The notes under the pieces were generated by a model, which searched no databases, was not told where the DNA came from, and was given only the letters and a program-made list of their open reading frames with translations. From Flavobacteriales bacterium (GTDB lineage Bacteria > Bacteroidota > Bacteroidia > Flavobacteriales_F > PHOS-HE28), in assembly GCA_016703105.1 (NCBI GenBank), contig JADJCS010000004.1:248001-312000 (forward strand): a stretch of DNA of 64,000 bases, written 5' to 3'. Each line of letters begins with the position of its first letter. The stretch's first letter is position 1. This document shows positions 1 to 8,262 of the stretch, piece by piece. The translations under genes and the position numbers were made by a program.

Positions 1-781
1 CGGTGAAACGGCCGATACCCTGGCGGCCATCGAGTTGGCGAAGGGACGCGGTGCGACGATCATCGGCATTTGCAATGTGGTAAGGAGCAGTATCGCGCGC
101 ATCACGCACGCGGGGTCCTACACCCACGCCGGGCCGGAGATCGGCGTGGCCAGTACCAAAGCGTTCACGGCGCAGGTCACGGTGCTCACCCTCATGGCCT
201 TGATGATCGGGCAGAAGAAGGGCACCATTAGCGGCAGCAAGTTTTTCCGGCTCTTGAACGAGTTGGATGCCATCCCGGCCAAAGTGGAGCAAGTGCTCAA
301 AAGCGAGGCCCAGATCAAATACATCGCTGACATCTACAAGGATGCTACCAACGCGCTCTACTTAGGGCGTGGGTTCAGCTTCCCGGTCGCGTTGGAAGGC
401 GCCTTGAAATTGAAAGAGATCAGTTACATCCACGCCGAGGGCTATCCAGCCGCGGAGATGAAACATGGCCCCATCGCATTGATCGACGAGGAGATGCCCG
501 TCTTCGTGATCGCCACCAAAGGTGCCAGCTATGAGAAGGTGGTGAGCAATATCCAAGAGGTGAAGGCGCGCAAAGGCAAGGTGATCGCTATTGTGACCGA
601 AGGCGATACCGTCGTGAAGGGTCTTGCGGATCACGTGATCCCGATACCCGATGCACCCGATGCGCTCGTTCCCCTGCTCAGCGCCATTCCGTTCCAGTTG
701 ATCAGCTACCACATCGCCGTTATGCGTGGCTGCAATGTGGATCAACCGCGGAATTTGGCCAAGAGCGTCACGGTGGAGTGA
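1..781 (+). CDS. glmS: glucosamine-6-phosphate synthase (isomerizing), C-terminal part
   Basis: Makes glucosamine-6-phosphate from fructose-6-phosphate and glutamine, the entry step to UDP-GlcNAc for peptidoglycan and LPS; cytoplasmic. Only the C-terminal part (about 259 residues) is present: the frame is open from base 2 with no start, so the N-terminal glutaminase domain lies off the left edge. The visible part covers most of the two sugar isomerase (SIS) domains, with a first-SIS segment reading AGPEIGVASTKAFTAQ, a later EGALKLKEISYIHAEGYPAAE stretch typical of the second SIS domain, and the conserved family ending DQPRNLAKSVTVE. The stop overlaps the convergent TM2 gene by 14 bp. Confidence 0.96.
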   Translation, partial: GETADTLAAIELAKGRGATIIGICNVVRSSIARITHAGSYTHAGPEIGVASTKAFTAQVTVLTLMALMIGQKKGTISGSKFFRLLNELDAIPAKVEQVLKSEAQIKYIADIYKDATNALYLGRGFSFPVALEGALKLKEISYIHAEGYPAAEMKHGPIALIDEEMPVFVIATKGASYEKVVSNIQEVKARKGKVIAIVTEGDTVVKGLADHVIPIPDAPDALVPLLSAIPFQLISYHIAVMRGCNVDQPRNLAKSVTVE

Positions 782-1142
782 GTTGTCGGGGTGGTCCCGC
801 CCACATGAATACCTGTTCGTTCCTTCGATAGACCGACAGGTCCTTCGTGAAAAGGATATGGCCCAGATCGATCGCGGCCAGAACGCCGAACCCGCCGAAA
901 GTGAGCCCATACACGATGGGCACCTTGGCGCTCGTACCCAGGTAGAGCCGATGCGCTCCGAAAGCCCCGAGCCCGATGGTGAGCAACGAGGCGATCAGTC
1001 GCTCTGGTTCCTTATCTGACGAAATGACCCGCGCTACCGGAACAGGGCTCATTGGCCGGTAGGGGCCTCCAACGTTCGCTTGAAGCAGCTGTGCGGTGCA
1101 GACAAGCAGCAGCGCAAGGATCGATCCGCGCCCAATAGGCAT
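768..1142 (-). CDS. TM2 domain-containing membrane protein
   Basis: Small membrane protein of 124 residues. An N-terminal hydrophobic segment (about residues 6-22) looks like a signal peptide. Residues about 50-100 form a TM2 domain: a charged run, then GLGAFGAHRLYLG, a short turn, and a second hydrophobic helix with GFGVLAAIDLGHILF. TM2 proteins span the membrane twice; no biochemical role can be assigned here. A perfect TACCTTTG promoter box ends only 5 bp before the ATG, so the message may be leaderless. The gene is convergent with glmS and its 3' end overlaps it. Confidence 0.8.
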   Translation of the reverse strand: MPIGRGSILALLLVCTAQLLQANVGGPYRPMSPVPVARVISSDKEPERLIASLLTIGLGAFGAHRLYLGTSAKVPIVYGLTFGGFGVLAAIDLGHILFTKDLSVYRRNEQVFMWAGPPRQLTPP

Positions 1143-1147
1143 TAGAC

Positions 1148-1155
1148 CAAAGGTA
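1148..1155 (-). promoter_or_regulatory. -7 promoter box of the TM2 gene
   Basis: On the minus strand this reads TACCTTTG, a perfect match to the Bacteroidota -7 element TAnnTTTG. It ends 5 nt before the ATG, implying a transcript with almost no leader. No clear TTG -33 element was seen. Confidence 0.5.
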
Positions 1156-1187
1156 GCCGTCGCTTAGCGCTCCGATCGAGACGCTCC

Positions 1188-1796
1188 TCACTTACCGGCC
1201 GCGTAGCGACGGGCCACCTCGTTCCAATCCACCACGTTCCACCACGCGGTGATGTAGTCAGGACGTCGATTCTGGTAGTGGAGATAGTAGGCATGTTCCC
1301 ACACATCGAGCCCCAGGACAGGTGTTCCACCACAGCCCGTGTTGGGCATAAGAGGATTGTCCTGGTTCGGCGTTGAGCAGATCTCCAGCTTGCCGCCCGG
1401 ATGCACGCACAACCACGCCCAGCCGCTCCCGAAGCGGGTGGCCCCGGCGGCGGCGAACTTCTCCTTGAACGCATCGAAGGACCCAAAGGCCGTGTCGATC
1501 GCTTTGGCCAAGTCCCCTTGAGGTGCTCCTCCGCCCTGGGCGCTCATCACGGTCCAAAAGAGGCTATGATTGTAATGGCCTCCACCATTGTTGCGCACCG
1601 CCATGTTGTTCATGTCCAGGTCCTTTAGGATGGACTCAATGGACTTACCGTCCAATGGGGTGCCCTCGATGGCCTTGTTCAAGTTGGTCACATAGGCATT
1701 GTGGTGTTTTCCGTGGTGGATCTCCATGGTGCGGGCATCCACATGGGGTTCCAGTGCATTGAAGGCATAGGGGAGGGTGGGCAGTTGGAATGGCAT
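1188..1796 (-). CDS. sodA: superoxide dismutase, Mn-type
   Basis: Converts superoxide to hydrogen peroxide and oxygen. The 202-residue length is normal for the Fe/Mn family. Metal ligands are visible at H27 (in MEIHHGKHH), H77 (in HYNHSLFW), D164 and H168 (in LDVWEHAYYLHY). The residue before the second ligand region is Gly (GGGHYNHSLFW) and a Gln lies in the later NQDNP segment (about 145), the pattern of Mn rather than Fe enzymes; metal choice cannot be proven from sequence. No signal peptide, so cytoplasmic. It has its own promoter, divergent from the small lipoprotein gene. Confidence 0.95.
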   Translation of the reverse strand: MPFQLPTLPYAFNALEPHVDARTMEIHHGKHHNAYVTNLNKAIEGTPLDGKSIESILKDLDMNNMAVRNNGGGHYNHSLFWTVMSAQGGGAPQGDLAKAIDTAFGSFDAFKEKFAAAGATRFGSGWAWLCVHPGGKLEICSTPNQDNPLMPNTGCGGTPVLGLDVWEHAYYLHYQNRRPDYITAWWNVVDWNEVARRYAAGK

Positions 1797-1835
1797 TTCC
1801 GGAGGTGTCGTTTAAGTATTCGTCGAGATCGTGCC

Positions 1836-1843
1836 CAAAGATA
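1836..1843 (-). promoter_or_regulatory. -7 promoter box of sodA
   Basis: Minus-strand TATCTTTG, a perfect TAnnTTTG match, 39 nt before the sodA start codon. It lies in the short divergent region shared with the lipoprotein gene. Confidence 0.5.
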
Positions 1844-1863
1844 GGGGCAGCCTTCAGAAGGAT

Positions 1864-1896
1864 TTGGAGGTAATGGATTGGAAGTCATTACATTTG
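1864..1896 (+). promoter_or_regulatory. promoter of the alanine-rich lipoprotein gene
   Basis: TTG at 1864-1866, 22 nt spacer, TACATTTG at 1889-1896; both parts match the Bacteroidota -33/-7 consensus. Transcription should begin a few bases later, about 25 nt before the ATG at 1927. Confidence 0.55.
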
Positions 1897-1926
1897 CCGC
1901 CACTTTCACCAAAACACCACACGGAA

Positions 1927-2169
1927 ATGATCAAGAAATTCGCTGTGCTCGCCACTATGGCGACGCTGCTCGTCGCTTGCGGCGGCCCCACCCAGGAGGA
2001 GATCGAAGCCAAAGCAAAGCATACGGCCGACAGCCTGACCGCCGTTCTGCGCGCCGACAGCATGAAGGCTGCTGAAGCCGCTGCTGCTGCCGCTGCTGCT
2101 GCTACGGCTGCCATGGACAGCGCTGCTGCTGTTGTTGACTCCGCTGCCGCCGCAGTGAAGGGCCACTAA
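1927..2169 (+). CDS. small alanine-rich lipoprotein
   Basis: Encodes 80 residues. The N-terminus is a lipoprotein signal (MIKKF, hydrophobic core, lipobox LLVAC with Cys17). The mature part is charged at first (QEEIEAKAKHTADSL) and then alanine-rich with heptad-like spacing (KAAEAAAAAAAAATAAMDSAAAVVDSAAAAVKGH), so it probably forms a helix or coiled coil, loosely recalling Lpp-like envelope proteins. The ATG at 1927 was preferred over upstream in-frame starts because it gives a complete lipoprotein signal downstream of a good promoter. A strong hairpin terminator follows. The exact role is unknown. Confidence 0.75.
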   Translation: MIKKFAVLATMATLLVACGGPTQEEIEAKAKHTADSLTAVLRADSMKAAEAAAAAAAAATAAMDSAAAVVDSAAAAVKGH

Positions 2170-2189
2170 GCCGAACGTATCGAGGAACG

Positions 2190-2215
2190 AAGGGGGCCGC
2201 AAGGCCCCCTTTCTT
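2190..2215 (+). terminator. rho-independent terminator (probably bidirectional)
   Basis: Stem AAGGGGGCC, loop GCAA, stem GGCCCCCTT, followed by TTC-rich sequence, placed 20 bp after the lipoprotein stop and just before the 3' end of the convergent protease gene. The A/T flanks allow use in both directions. Confidence 0.85.
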
Positions 2216-2226
2216 CATTCCAAGGG

Positions 2227-3846
2227 TCACTGTGCGTCCTGGGTCAGCCGATCGCGGGCGCGCAGGAAGAGGCTGTCGTCGTCCAAAAGCAGACCGTAGT
2301 AACCCGGTGCGCCCCAAATATTCCGGGCGATCCCGGCCTTGAGACGACTTCCGATCGCATGCCAACTGCGTTCACGATCCCCGGGCTGTTCTTTGATCCC
2401 TTCGCTAGCGGCATAGGTACTTAGTTCGTTGAGCATCTTTTCGTCCACCTGGAACCGATCGCGCAAAGCGGCTGCGTTGCCGAACGCCTCGAATTTCTCC
2501 CGATCGCGGTCCGCAAGGTCGAAGGCGAACTGGTTCAGGGCGCCGGAGAAGAACAGTTCGGTGAGGTAACGAGAGCTCTCGGCGGTGTCCGCTGGGACGA
2601 ATACATCGGGCATGATGCCCCCGCCCCCGAAGACCGTTCGGCCAGCAAGGGTGCGGTAGATCTTGCTGGAGTCGAGGCTGATGCTATCCTTCGAAAGCAG
2701 CTCACCGTGATCGAAACGGGCCTCGAACTCCTCATTGTAGTCGATGCCTTCGCCGTAGGGACGCTGGATGCTTCTGCCGCTCGGGGTATAGTAGCGGGCC
2801 GTGGTCAATCGTACCGCGCTCTGATCGGGTAACTCCAGATGTTCCTGCACGAGGCCTTTGCCGAAGGAGCGCCGACCTACCACCAGTCCACGGTCGTTGT
2901 CCTGCACGGCGCCCGCCAAGATCTCGCTGGCGCTGGCACTGCCTTCATCGATCAGCACGGCCAGAGGCATTTGTTCCAGGAGCCCCTTACTGGTGGCGAG
3001 GTAGTCCTGCCGTGGATGGGTCCTTCCCTCCGTGTACACGATCTTCCGGCCATCGGGCAGGAACTCGTCGGCCAGATCGATCGCCGCGTTGAGGTACCCA
3101 CCGCCATTGCCCCGTAGATCCAACACCAAGCGCCGCATGCCTTTAGCCTTTAGGTCCTCGGCGGCACGCACGAACTCTTCGTGGGTGGTGCGTGCGAAGC
3201 GGACCAGCTTGATATAGCCGGTAGCATCGGGGCGCAAAAGGCTCACGGCCACACTGTTGATGGGGATCTTCCCACGCGCGATCCGCACATCGAACGGCTT
3301 CGTGTTCCCGCGACGTAGGATGCCCACGGTCACTTCGCTACCACCGGGTCCGCGCAAATGCTCCATCACTTGCTCATTGGTGATGCCCACGCCGGCCATT
3401 GCCTTCGTGTTGGCGCTGATGATGCGATCGCCAGCCCGGATCCCGAGCGCCGCACTGGGCCCACCTTCCACGGGGGCGATCACAACCACGGTGTCGTGCT
3501 GGATGGCGAATTCCACTCCGATGCCCTCGAAGCTCCCCTCCAAGGGTTCTTGTGCGGCCCGGAGTTCATTGGCGCTGATGTAATAGCTATGCGGATCGAG
3601 GTGTTGAAGCAGGTCTTGGATCACTTCATCCACCAATTCCCCTTTGCGCACGCTGTCCACATATTGGCGATCGATCAGATCGATCACCTGGCCGACCTTT
3701 TCGCTGGCGGAAGCGCCTTGGGGGAACAGGAAAGTGGGTATCACGGTCCGGCTCTGTTCCATACTGCGGCCTATGAAGAGGCCGGCCACCAGCGCCAGGC
3801 TCAGCATCAGCGGCATGAAGGCCGAGAACGGGCGTTTCTCTTTCAT
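2227..3846 (-). CDS. S41 family C-terminal processing peptidase
   Basis: A periplasmic, membrane-anchored serine protease of the CtpA/Prc family (539 residues). Residues about 8-26 form an N-terminal hydrophobic anchor. A PDZ domain follows (about 105-185, with GIGVEFAI and GIRAGDRIISAN), then the S41 catalytic domain (about 200-390). The nucleophile Ser lies in GSASASE (302-308) and the general base Lys in FGKGLVQ (K330). The C-terminal 130 residues are typical of Bacteroidota members. It starts 4 bp after the dCMP deaminase stop, so the two are co-transcribed. Such proteases trim or degrade envelope proteins; the substrate here is unknown. Confidence 0.93.
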   Translation of the reverse strand: MKEKRPFSAFMPLMLSLALVAGLFIGRSMEQSRTVIPTFLFPQGASASEKVGQVIDLIDRQYVDSVRKGELVDEVIQDLLQHLDPHSYYISANELRAAQEPLEGSFEGIGVEFAIQHDTVVVIAPVEGGPSAALGIRAGDRIISANTKAMAGVGITNEQVMEHLRGPGGSEVTVGILRRGNTKPFDVRIARGKIPINSVAVSLLRPDATGYIKLVRFARTTHEEFVRAAEDLKAKGMRRLVLDLRGNGGGYLNAAIDLADEFLPDGRKIVYTEGRTHPRQDYLATSKGLLEQMPLAVLIDEGSASASEILAGAVQDNDRGLVVGRRSFGKGLVQEHLELPDQSAVRLTTARYYTPSGRSIQRPYGEGIDYNEEFEARFDHGELLSKDSISLDSSKIYRTLAGRTVFGGGGIMPDVFVPADTAESSRYLTELFFSGALNQFAFDLADRDREKFEAFGNAAALRDRFQVDEKMLNELSTYAASEGIKEQPGDRERSWHAIGSRLKAGIARNIWGAPGYYGLLLDDDSLFLRARDRLTQDAQ

Positions 3847-3850
3847 AGGC

Positions 3851-4300
3851 TCAGGCGGGTTCCAAACTGGACAGTGCTACCCCCCCCTTTGCCAGCAGTT
3901 CGAGGCCGGAAGGATCCTTGTAGGCGGTGAGGTACACCAGTCGTTTGATGCCGGCCTGCAGGATCAACTTGCTGCACTCTTTGCACGGTGAATGTGTGAG
4001 GTACAAGGTGCCGTTACGTGCGTTGTTCGTGCTACGGGCCACCTTCATGATCGCGTTGGCCTCAGCGTGAAGAACGTACCAGAGGGTGGTCCCGTTCGCG
4101 TCTTCACAATCATTGGGGAATCCGGTCGGGGTGCCGTTGTACCCATCACTGATGATCATCCCCTCCTTCACGATCAGGGCGCCCACCTTTTTTCGAGTGC
4201 AGTGGCTGAGGCGGGCCCATTCCAGGGCCATTTTCATGTAGGCCCGGTCGTATCGTTCCTGCTTGGCGGGGTCGGCGTAGACCAGAGCGTCCTGTTGCAT
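3851..4300 (-). CDS. dCMP deaminase family protein (ComEB-like)
   Basis: A zinc-dependent deoxycytidylate deaminase, 149 residues, likely converting dCMP to dUMP for thymidylate synthesis. The zinc and proton-shuttle motifs are complete: H78-A-E80 (HAEANAI) and C106-x-x-C109 (SPCKECS). The region GYNGTPTGFPNDCED matches the substrate and allosteric-site segment of dCMP deaminases rather than tRNA or cytidine deaminases. First gene of a two-gene unit with the S41 protease. Cytoplasmic. Confidence 0.9.
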   Translation of the reverse strand: MQQDALVYADPAKQERYDRAYMKMALEWARLSHCTRKKVGALIVKEGMIISDGYNGTPTGFPNDCEDANGTTLWYVLHAEANAIMKVARSTNNARNGTLYLTHSPCKECSKLILQAGIKRLVYLTAYKDPSGLELLAKGGVALSSLEPA

Positions 4301-4350
4301 GGGAAGGACCCGAGCGGCTGGGGCCGCGCGCGATCATCTGATCCGTGAAG

Positions 4351-4431
4351 TACCCAGGGCGGGACTCGAACCCGCACGACTTGCATCACTGGTGTTTGAG
4401 ACCAGCGCGTCTACCATTCCGCCACCTGGGT
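4351..4431 (-). tRNA. tRNA-Leu(CAA)
   Basis: An 81-nt cloverleaf on the minus strand: acceptor ACCCAGG paired with CCTGGGT and discriminator A, anticodon stem CTGGT/ACCAG with loop CTCAAAC giving anticodon CAA (reads UUG), an extended variable arm as expected for a class II tRNA, and T-arm GCGGG-TTCGAGT-CCCGC. CCA is not encoded. Confidence 0.95.
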
Positions 4432-4454
4432 AGGTGTCCCTGAAGAAGGGGGTG

Positions 4455-4489
4455 CGAAAATAGTGGTGCGAGTCCATCGTTGCGTACAA
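4455..4489 (-). promoter_or_regulatory. promoter of tRNA-Leu
   Basis: Minus strand TTG at 4489-4487 and TATTTTCG at 4462-4455, spacer 24 nt, ending 23 nt before the tRNA. The -7 box fits TAnnTT(T/C)G as used elsewhere in the window. It lies within the decayed tail of the DUF3667 gene. Confidence 0.45.
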
Positions 4490-5410
4490 GGTCACAAATC
4501 CCCAAAGCGGCGGTCACCATACAACAGCCGGCGAAGACCAGGAAATAGGGAATGCTCATCAGGAAGAGGAGGAGGAGGTCGTCCCCAGGCCGACCATAAC
4601 ACCCTGCGGAGCCAAGCAACAGATAAAGAGCAGACCTAGGCAATTGACGCCGACTACCGGCAGGCCACTCGTCCTGGAAGAACCAACTCTAGCACTGTAA
4701 CATGAAGAACAAGGAGAATGAATATGATGGTATGCATATGTACCGAGAAGATGAGGTGCTCCCAATAGAACCGCTTGCGGATAGAAGATCCAACAGCAGG
4801 AGCACCGCGGCGAAGGGCATCAGAGGAACATTCGGATACGGCATGGCCTTCACCAGGTCGTTCAGAAATTCATCCGTTGAACTTGAATCTTGAGCAGCCA
4901 ATCGCAGGAATTTCAGGGCTATCCGTTTCTGGAGGCCTTCACTTGTGTTCCCGCGTAAGACGTCCGTTCAAGACCATATCGCCTTGCAGCAAGGCTGTCC
5001 AGGACTGTCCGCGATGGCCATCGTCGCAGCGCGTGCGAAACGCTCCGTGGTTAGTTGGTCTCCATCGTTGCCCTGCTCCATCGTCTTTCCCATGCTCACA
5101 CCAACAGCAGAGCGAAGAAGATCACGCTCGTGAACACATAGAATCGCGCCGGGTGGACATAGCGCGCACGCTTGCCCTCCACAAAGTCCTTCGTCAGTTG
5201 ACCGGGCTTGGTGAAAAGCACCTTCAACGTGTTCCACAGCTTGGTATCGAAGTGCGTGATGTTCTCCACGAACTCGTACAGGAAGGTCTTGAAGGGAACG
5301 CGCAGGTCGTGGTTCTCCTGGCCACAATGCGGACAGAATTCGAACTCCTTGCGGAGATCGGTGCCGCAGTTCGCGCAGGCCGGTGTCTTGTTCCGATGCT
5401 TGCGGGCCAT
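4480..5410 (-). pseudogene. decayed DUF3667 membrane protein gene
   Basis: The first 104 codons (5410 to 5096) are a clean DUF3667 start: zinc-ribbon CANCGTDL and CPHCGQEN, then FVEGKRARYVHPARFYVFTSVIFFALL, where a stop interrupts the first membrane helix. Homologous pieces continue downstream in changing frames: KRIALKFLRLAAQD to PYPNVPLMPFAAVLLLLDLL (about 4950-4780), then RKRFYWEHLIFSVHMHTIIFILLVLHV (about 4780-4680), then ALYLLLGSAGCYGRP to SIPYFLVFAGCCMVTAAL (about 4640-4500). At least three frame changes are needed, so this is a relic unless the sequence is poor here. It lies 13 bp after glyS. Confidence 0.8.
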
Positions 5411-5423
5411 CAGGTCCCGAAGA

Positions 5424-6965
5424 TCACAACTGCTTCAACAACTTCCGCAGATCCACCTTCTCGCTCACGATGCGGTCCAGATCGCTGATCGCAACACGCT
5501 CCTGCTGCATGGTATCGCGGTCGCGGATCGTCACGGTGTCGTTCGTCATCGTGTCGTAGTCCACGGTGATGCAATACGGCGTGCCGATGGCATCCTGGCG
5601 GCGGTAGCGTTTGCCGATGCTGTCCTTCTCGTCGTACTGGCAATTGTGCGAGAGCTTCAGGCCGTCGATGATGGCACGGGCCTTCTCGGGCAATCCATCT
5701 TTCTTCACCAAGGGCATCACCGTCACTTTCACCGGCGCGAGCGGAGCGGGAATGCGGAGCACCACGCGGTCCTCGCCGTTCTCCAGTTTCTCTTCTTCGT
5801 ACGCCGCGCTCAGCACGGCGAGGAACATGCGGTCGAGGCCGATGCTCGTCTCCACCACATACGGCACGTAGCTCTCGTTCGTCTCGGGATCGAAGTACTG
5901 CAGCTTGCGACCGCTGTGTTTCTCGTGACTGCTCAGGTCGAAGTCCGTGCGACTGTGGATCCCTTCGAGTTCCTTGAAGCCGAAGGAGAACTTGAACTCA
6001 ATGTCACAGGCGGCGTTCGCATAGTGCGCGAGCTTGATATGGTCGTGGAAACGGTAGTTCTCCACAGGCATGCCCAGTGCACGATGCCAGGCGATGCGCT
6101 TCTCCTTCCAAGCGTTGTACCACTCCATCTCCGTGCCGGGCTTCACGAAGAACTGCATCTCCATCTGTTCGAATTCCCGCATGCGGAAGATGAACTGCCG
6201 CGCCACGATCTCGTTGCGGAAGGCTTTGCCCGTTTGCGCGATGCCGAAGGGGATCTTCATCCGTGCGCTCTTCTGCACGTTGAGGAAGTTCACGAAGATG
6301 CCCTGCGCTGTTTCAGGACGCAGGTAGATCGTGCTGCTCTCGCCGCTCACGCTGCCGAGCTCGGTGGCGAACATCAAATTGAACTGCCGCACTTCGGTCC
6401 AGTTGGCCGTGCCGCTCACCGGGCACTTGATCTCCTCGTCGATGATCAGCTGGCGTACCGCTTCCAGGTCGTTCGCTTCGAGCGCGGTCTTCATTCGTCC
6501 CTCCACCGCGTTGATGCGCTCCTGTGCGCGCAACACGTTCGGGTTAGTGGCCCGGAACTGCTCTTCATTGAACGCTTCGCCGAACCTCTTCTTCGCCTTC
6601 TCGGTCTCCTTCTCGATCTTGTCCGCGTACTTGGCCATGTGCTCTTCGAGCAATACGTCGGCGCGGTAACGCTTCTTGCTGTCCTTGTTGTCGATAAGCG
6701 GATCGTTGAAGGCATCGACGTGACCGCTGGCCTTCCACACGGTGGGGTGCATGAAGATCGCCGCGTCCAAGCCCACGATGTTCTCGTTGAGCTTTGTCAT
6801 GGCCGCCCACCAGTACTGCCGGATGTTGTTCTTCAACTCGGCGCCGTAAGGGCCGTAGTCGTATGTGGCGCTCAGGCCATCGTAGATCTCGCTGCTGGGG
6901 AACACGAAGCCATACTCCTTGGCGTGGCCGATAAGCGTCTTGAGACGGTCTTCCTGATTGCTCAT
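5424..6965 (-). CDS. glyS: glycine--tRNA ligase, single-chain dimeric type
   Basis: Charges tRNA-Gly with glycine. The protein is 513 residues, the usual size of the single-subunit class II enzyme found in Bacteroidota. The frame is open further upstream, but the start at 6965 (MSNQEDRLKTLIGHAKEYGFVFPSSEIYDG) matches the conserved family beginning; sequence before it has no similarity. Conserved blocks include YDYGPYGAELKNNIRQYWW, the motif 2 region FRNEIVARQFIFRMREFEQMEMQFF, YPYVVETSIGLDRMFLAVL-like motif 3 (VPYVVETSIGLDR), and a C-terminal anticodon-binding domain from about residue 400. Cytoplasmic. Confidence 0.97.
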   Translation of the reverse strand: MSNQEDRLKTLIGHAKEYGFVFPSSEIYDGLSATYDYGPYGAELKNNIRQYWWAAMTKLNENIVGLDAAIFMHPTVWKASGHVDAFNDPLIDNKDSKKRYRADVLLEEHMAKYADKIEKETEKAKKRFGEAFNEEQFRATNPNVLRAQERINAVEGRMKTALEANDLEAVRQLIIDEEIKCPVSGTANWTEVRQFNLMFATELGSVSGESSTIYLRPETAQGIFVNFLNVQKSARMKIPFGIAQTGKAFRNEIVARQFIFRMREFEQMEMQFFVKPGTEMEWYNAWKEKRIAWHRALGMPVENYRFHDHIKLAHYANAACDIEFKFSFGFKELEGIHSRTDFDLSSHEKHSGRKLQYFDPETNESYVPYVVETSIGLDRMFLAVLSAAYEEEKLENGEDRVVLRIPAPLAPVKVTVMPLVKKDGLPEKARAIIDGLKLSHNCQYDEKDSIGKRYRRQDAIGTPYCITVDYDTMTNDTVTIRDRDTMQQERVAISDLDRIVSEKVDLRKLLKQL

Positions 6966-7228
6966 GATGTGGGCGAGCGTCCTGGAAACCTGCGACGTCG
7001 CGGCGCAAAGATGGGAACGTTGATCGTAGTATTCTTCGTCGCCTGGTCGGGCATGTTCATGTCCGCGGTCTACCGGCTCGTCCATATCCCTGTGACAGCC
7101 CCCGGACTTGCTCGTTTTGGTACGTATGGGGCAGCGAGATGCCATACAATGGCCAAGTTGTTTCCCGTCAACACGGCCGTGTGCGCAACTTGACCTATGT
7201 GCCAAGGGAAGCCCGATGGGCAGGCGGG

Positions 7229-7236
7229 TACTTTCG
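7229..7236 (+). promoter_or_regulatory. candidate -7 box of the first adhesin operon
   Basis: TACTTTCG, identical to the box in front of tRNA-Gln, ending 39 nt before the ATG at 7276. No well-placed TTG was found upstream, so confidence is limited. The 310-bp gap between glyS and this operon shows nothing else clear. Confidence 0.35.
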
Positions 7237-7275
7237 GCACGGCCGCCCGTGTGCCCACATGCGGCCGTTCGCGGT

Positions 7276-8262
7276 ATGCGCCTCCTCCTGCTGGTCCTGC
7301 TCTGCGCCCTCCTGGTGGGAAGCGCACGCGCGCAGCCGCCCAACGATGATTGCGCTGATGCACTTACGCTCTGCGCACAACAACCGCAAGCAGGCAACAA
7401 CACCGGTGCGGTAGGCCCCACGGGCTTTTGCCCGGCCACAGAGGCGGTGCTGTGGTACACGTTCACGACCAATTCTGTGGGGGGCCTCGCCTCGGTCACG
7501 ATCAATGGGTTGGACTGCCCGGCGGTGACCGGCATGGACAACGAGATAAGCGTGGTGGTGTTGACCGGCCCCGGCAATTGCGTGCTGGCGGATTTCGACG
7601 CGGTGTCCTCCTGCACACAGGACTCGATCGATTTCACAGCGACGACCACTGTCGCCCTGGACCCGAATACCGTCTACTGGGTGTTGGTGAGCGGTGTAGT
7701 GGACAACGGCGCCACCATCGCGGCACAATGTGATCTAGAGGTCACCGTGAGCGGACCCGGGGTGGATATCGTGGGTGTGGATTTCACCGCGGGGGAGGAT
7801 CAGGAGATCGGCGAGGGCGAATACGCCCAACTGGAGGCCACCGGCGGTAGTACCTACTTATGGACACCGAACAGTGGCTTGAGCGGCGATGCGGTGCCCG
7901 ATCCGATCGCCAATCCGTCGGAGACCACTATTTATGCGGTGACCACACAACTGAACGGGTGTACTTATACCGATACGGTGATCGTGGAGGTGATCCGCCG
8001 TATCCAACCGCCGAACACCTTCACCCCGAACGGCGATGACCACAACGACACCTGGACCATCTTCGGCATCTCGGACTACCCGGCCTGCGAGGTGAAGATA
8101 TTCGACCGTTGGGGCCAGCGTGTCTTCCGCAGCGTGGGTTACAACGAGCCCTGGGACGGCGGCCGCTTGCCCACGGCCACGTACTACTATCACATCATAT
8201 TGAACACCCGCGAGGGCGGCGGTGGGGCGCCTTACACTGGATCGGTCACCATTGTGCGATGA
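7276..8262 (+). CDS. secreted T9SS type B cargo protein (small adhesin-like)
   Basis: Encodes 328 residues. Signal peptide MRLLLLVLLCALLVGSARAQ. The N-terminal domain (about 20-165) begins PPNDDCADALTLC, a beta-rich domain common in Bacteroidota surface proteins. A PKD/Ig-like segment (about 170-240, with ATGGSTYLWTPNSGL) leads to a C-terminal gliding-motility-associated (T9SS type B) sorting domain: TFTPNGDDHNDTW, VKIFDRWGQRVF, PWDG, ATYYYHIIL. The ATG at 7276 was chosen because it starts the signal peptide. Its stop overlaps the start of a PorP/SprF gene (ATGA), so the two are translationally coupled. Probably exported across the outer membrane and kept on or near the cell surface. Confidence 0.88.
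   Translation: MRLLLLVLLCALLVGSARAQPPNDDCADALTLCAQQPQAGNNTGAVGPTGFCPATEAVLWYTFTTNSVGGLASVTINGLDCPAVTGMDNEISVVVLTGPGNCVLADFDAVSSCTQDSIDFTATTTVALDPNTVYWVLVSGVVDNGATIAAQCDLEVTVSGPGVDIVGVDFTAGEDQEIGEGEYAQLEATGGSTYLWTPNSGLSGDAVPDPIANPSETTIYAVTTQLNGCTYTDTVIVEVIRRIQPPNTFTPNGDDHNDTWTIFGISDYPACEVKIFDRWGQRVFRSVGYNEPWDGGRLPTATYYYHIILNTREGGGGAPYTGSVTIVR

Noticed and set aside
5208..7193. A 661-codon open frame on the plus strand
   Set aside because: It lies antisense to glyS; the composition is a mirror of the real gene and it has no domain or start signal.
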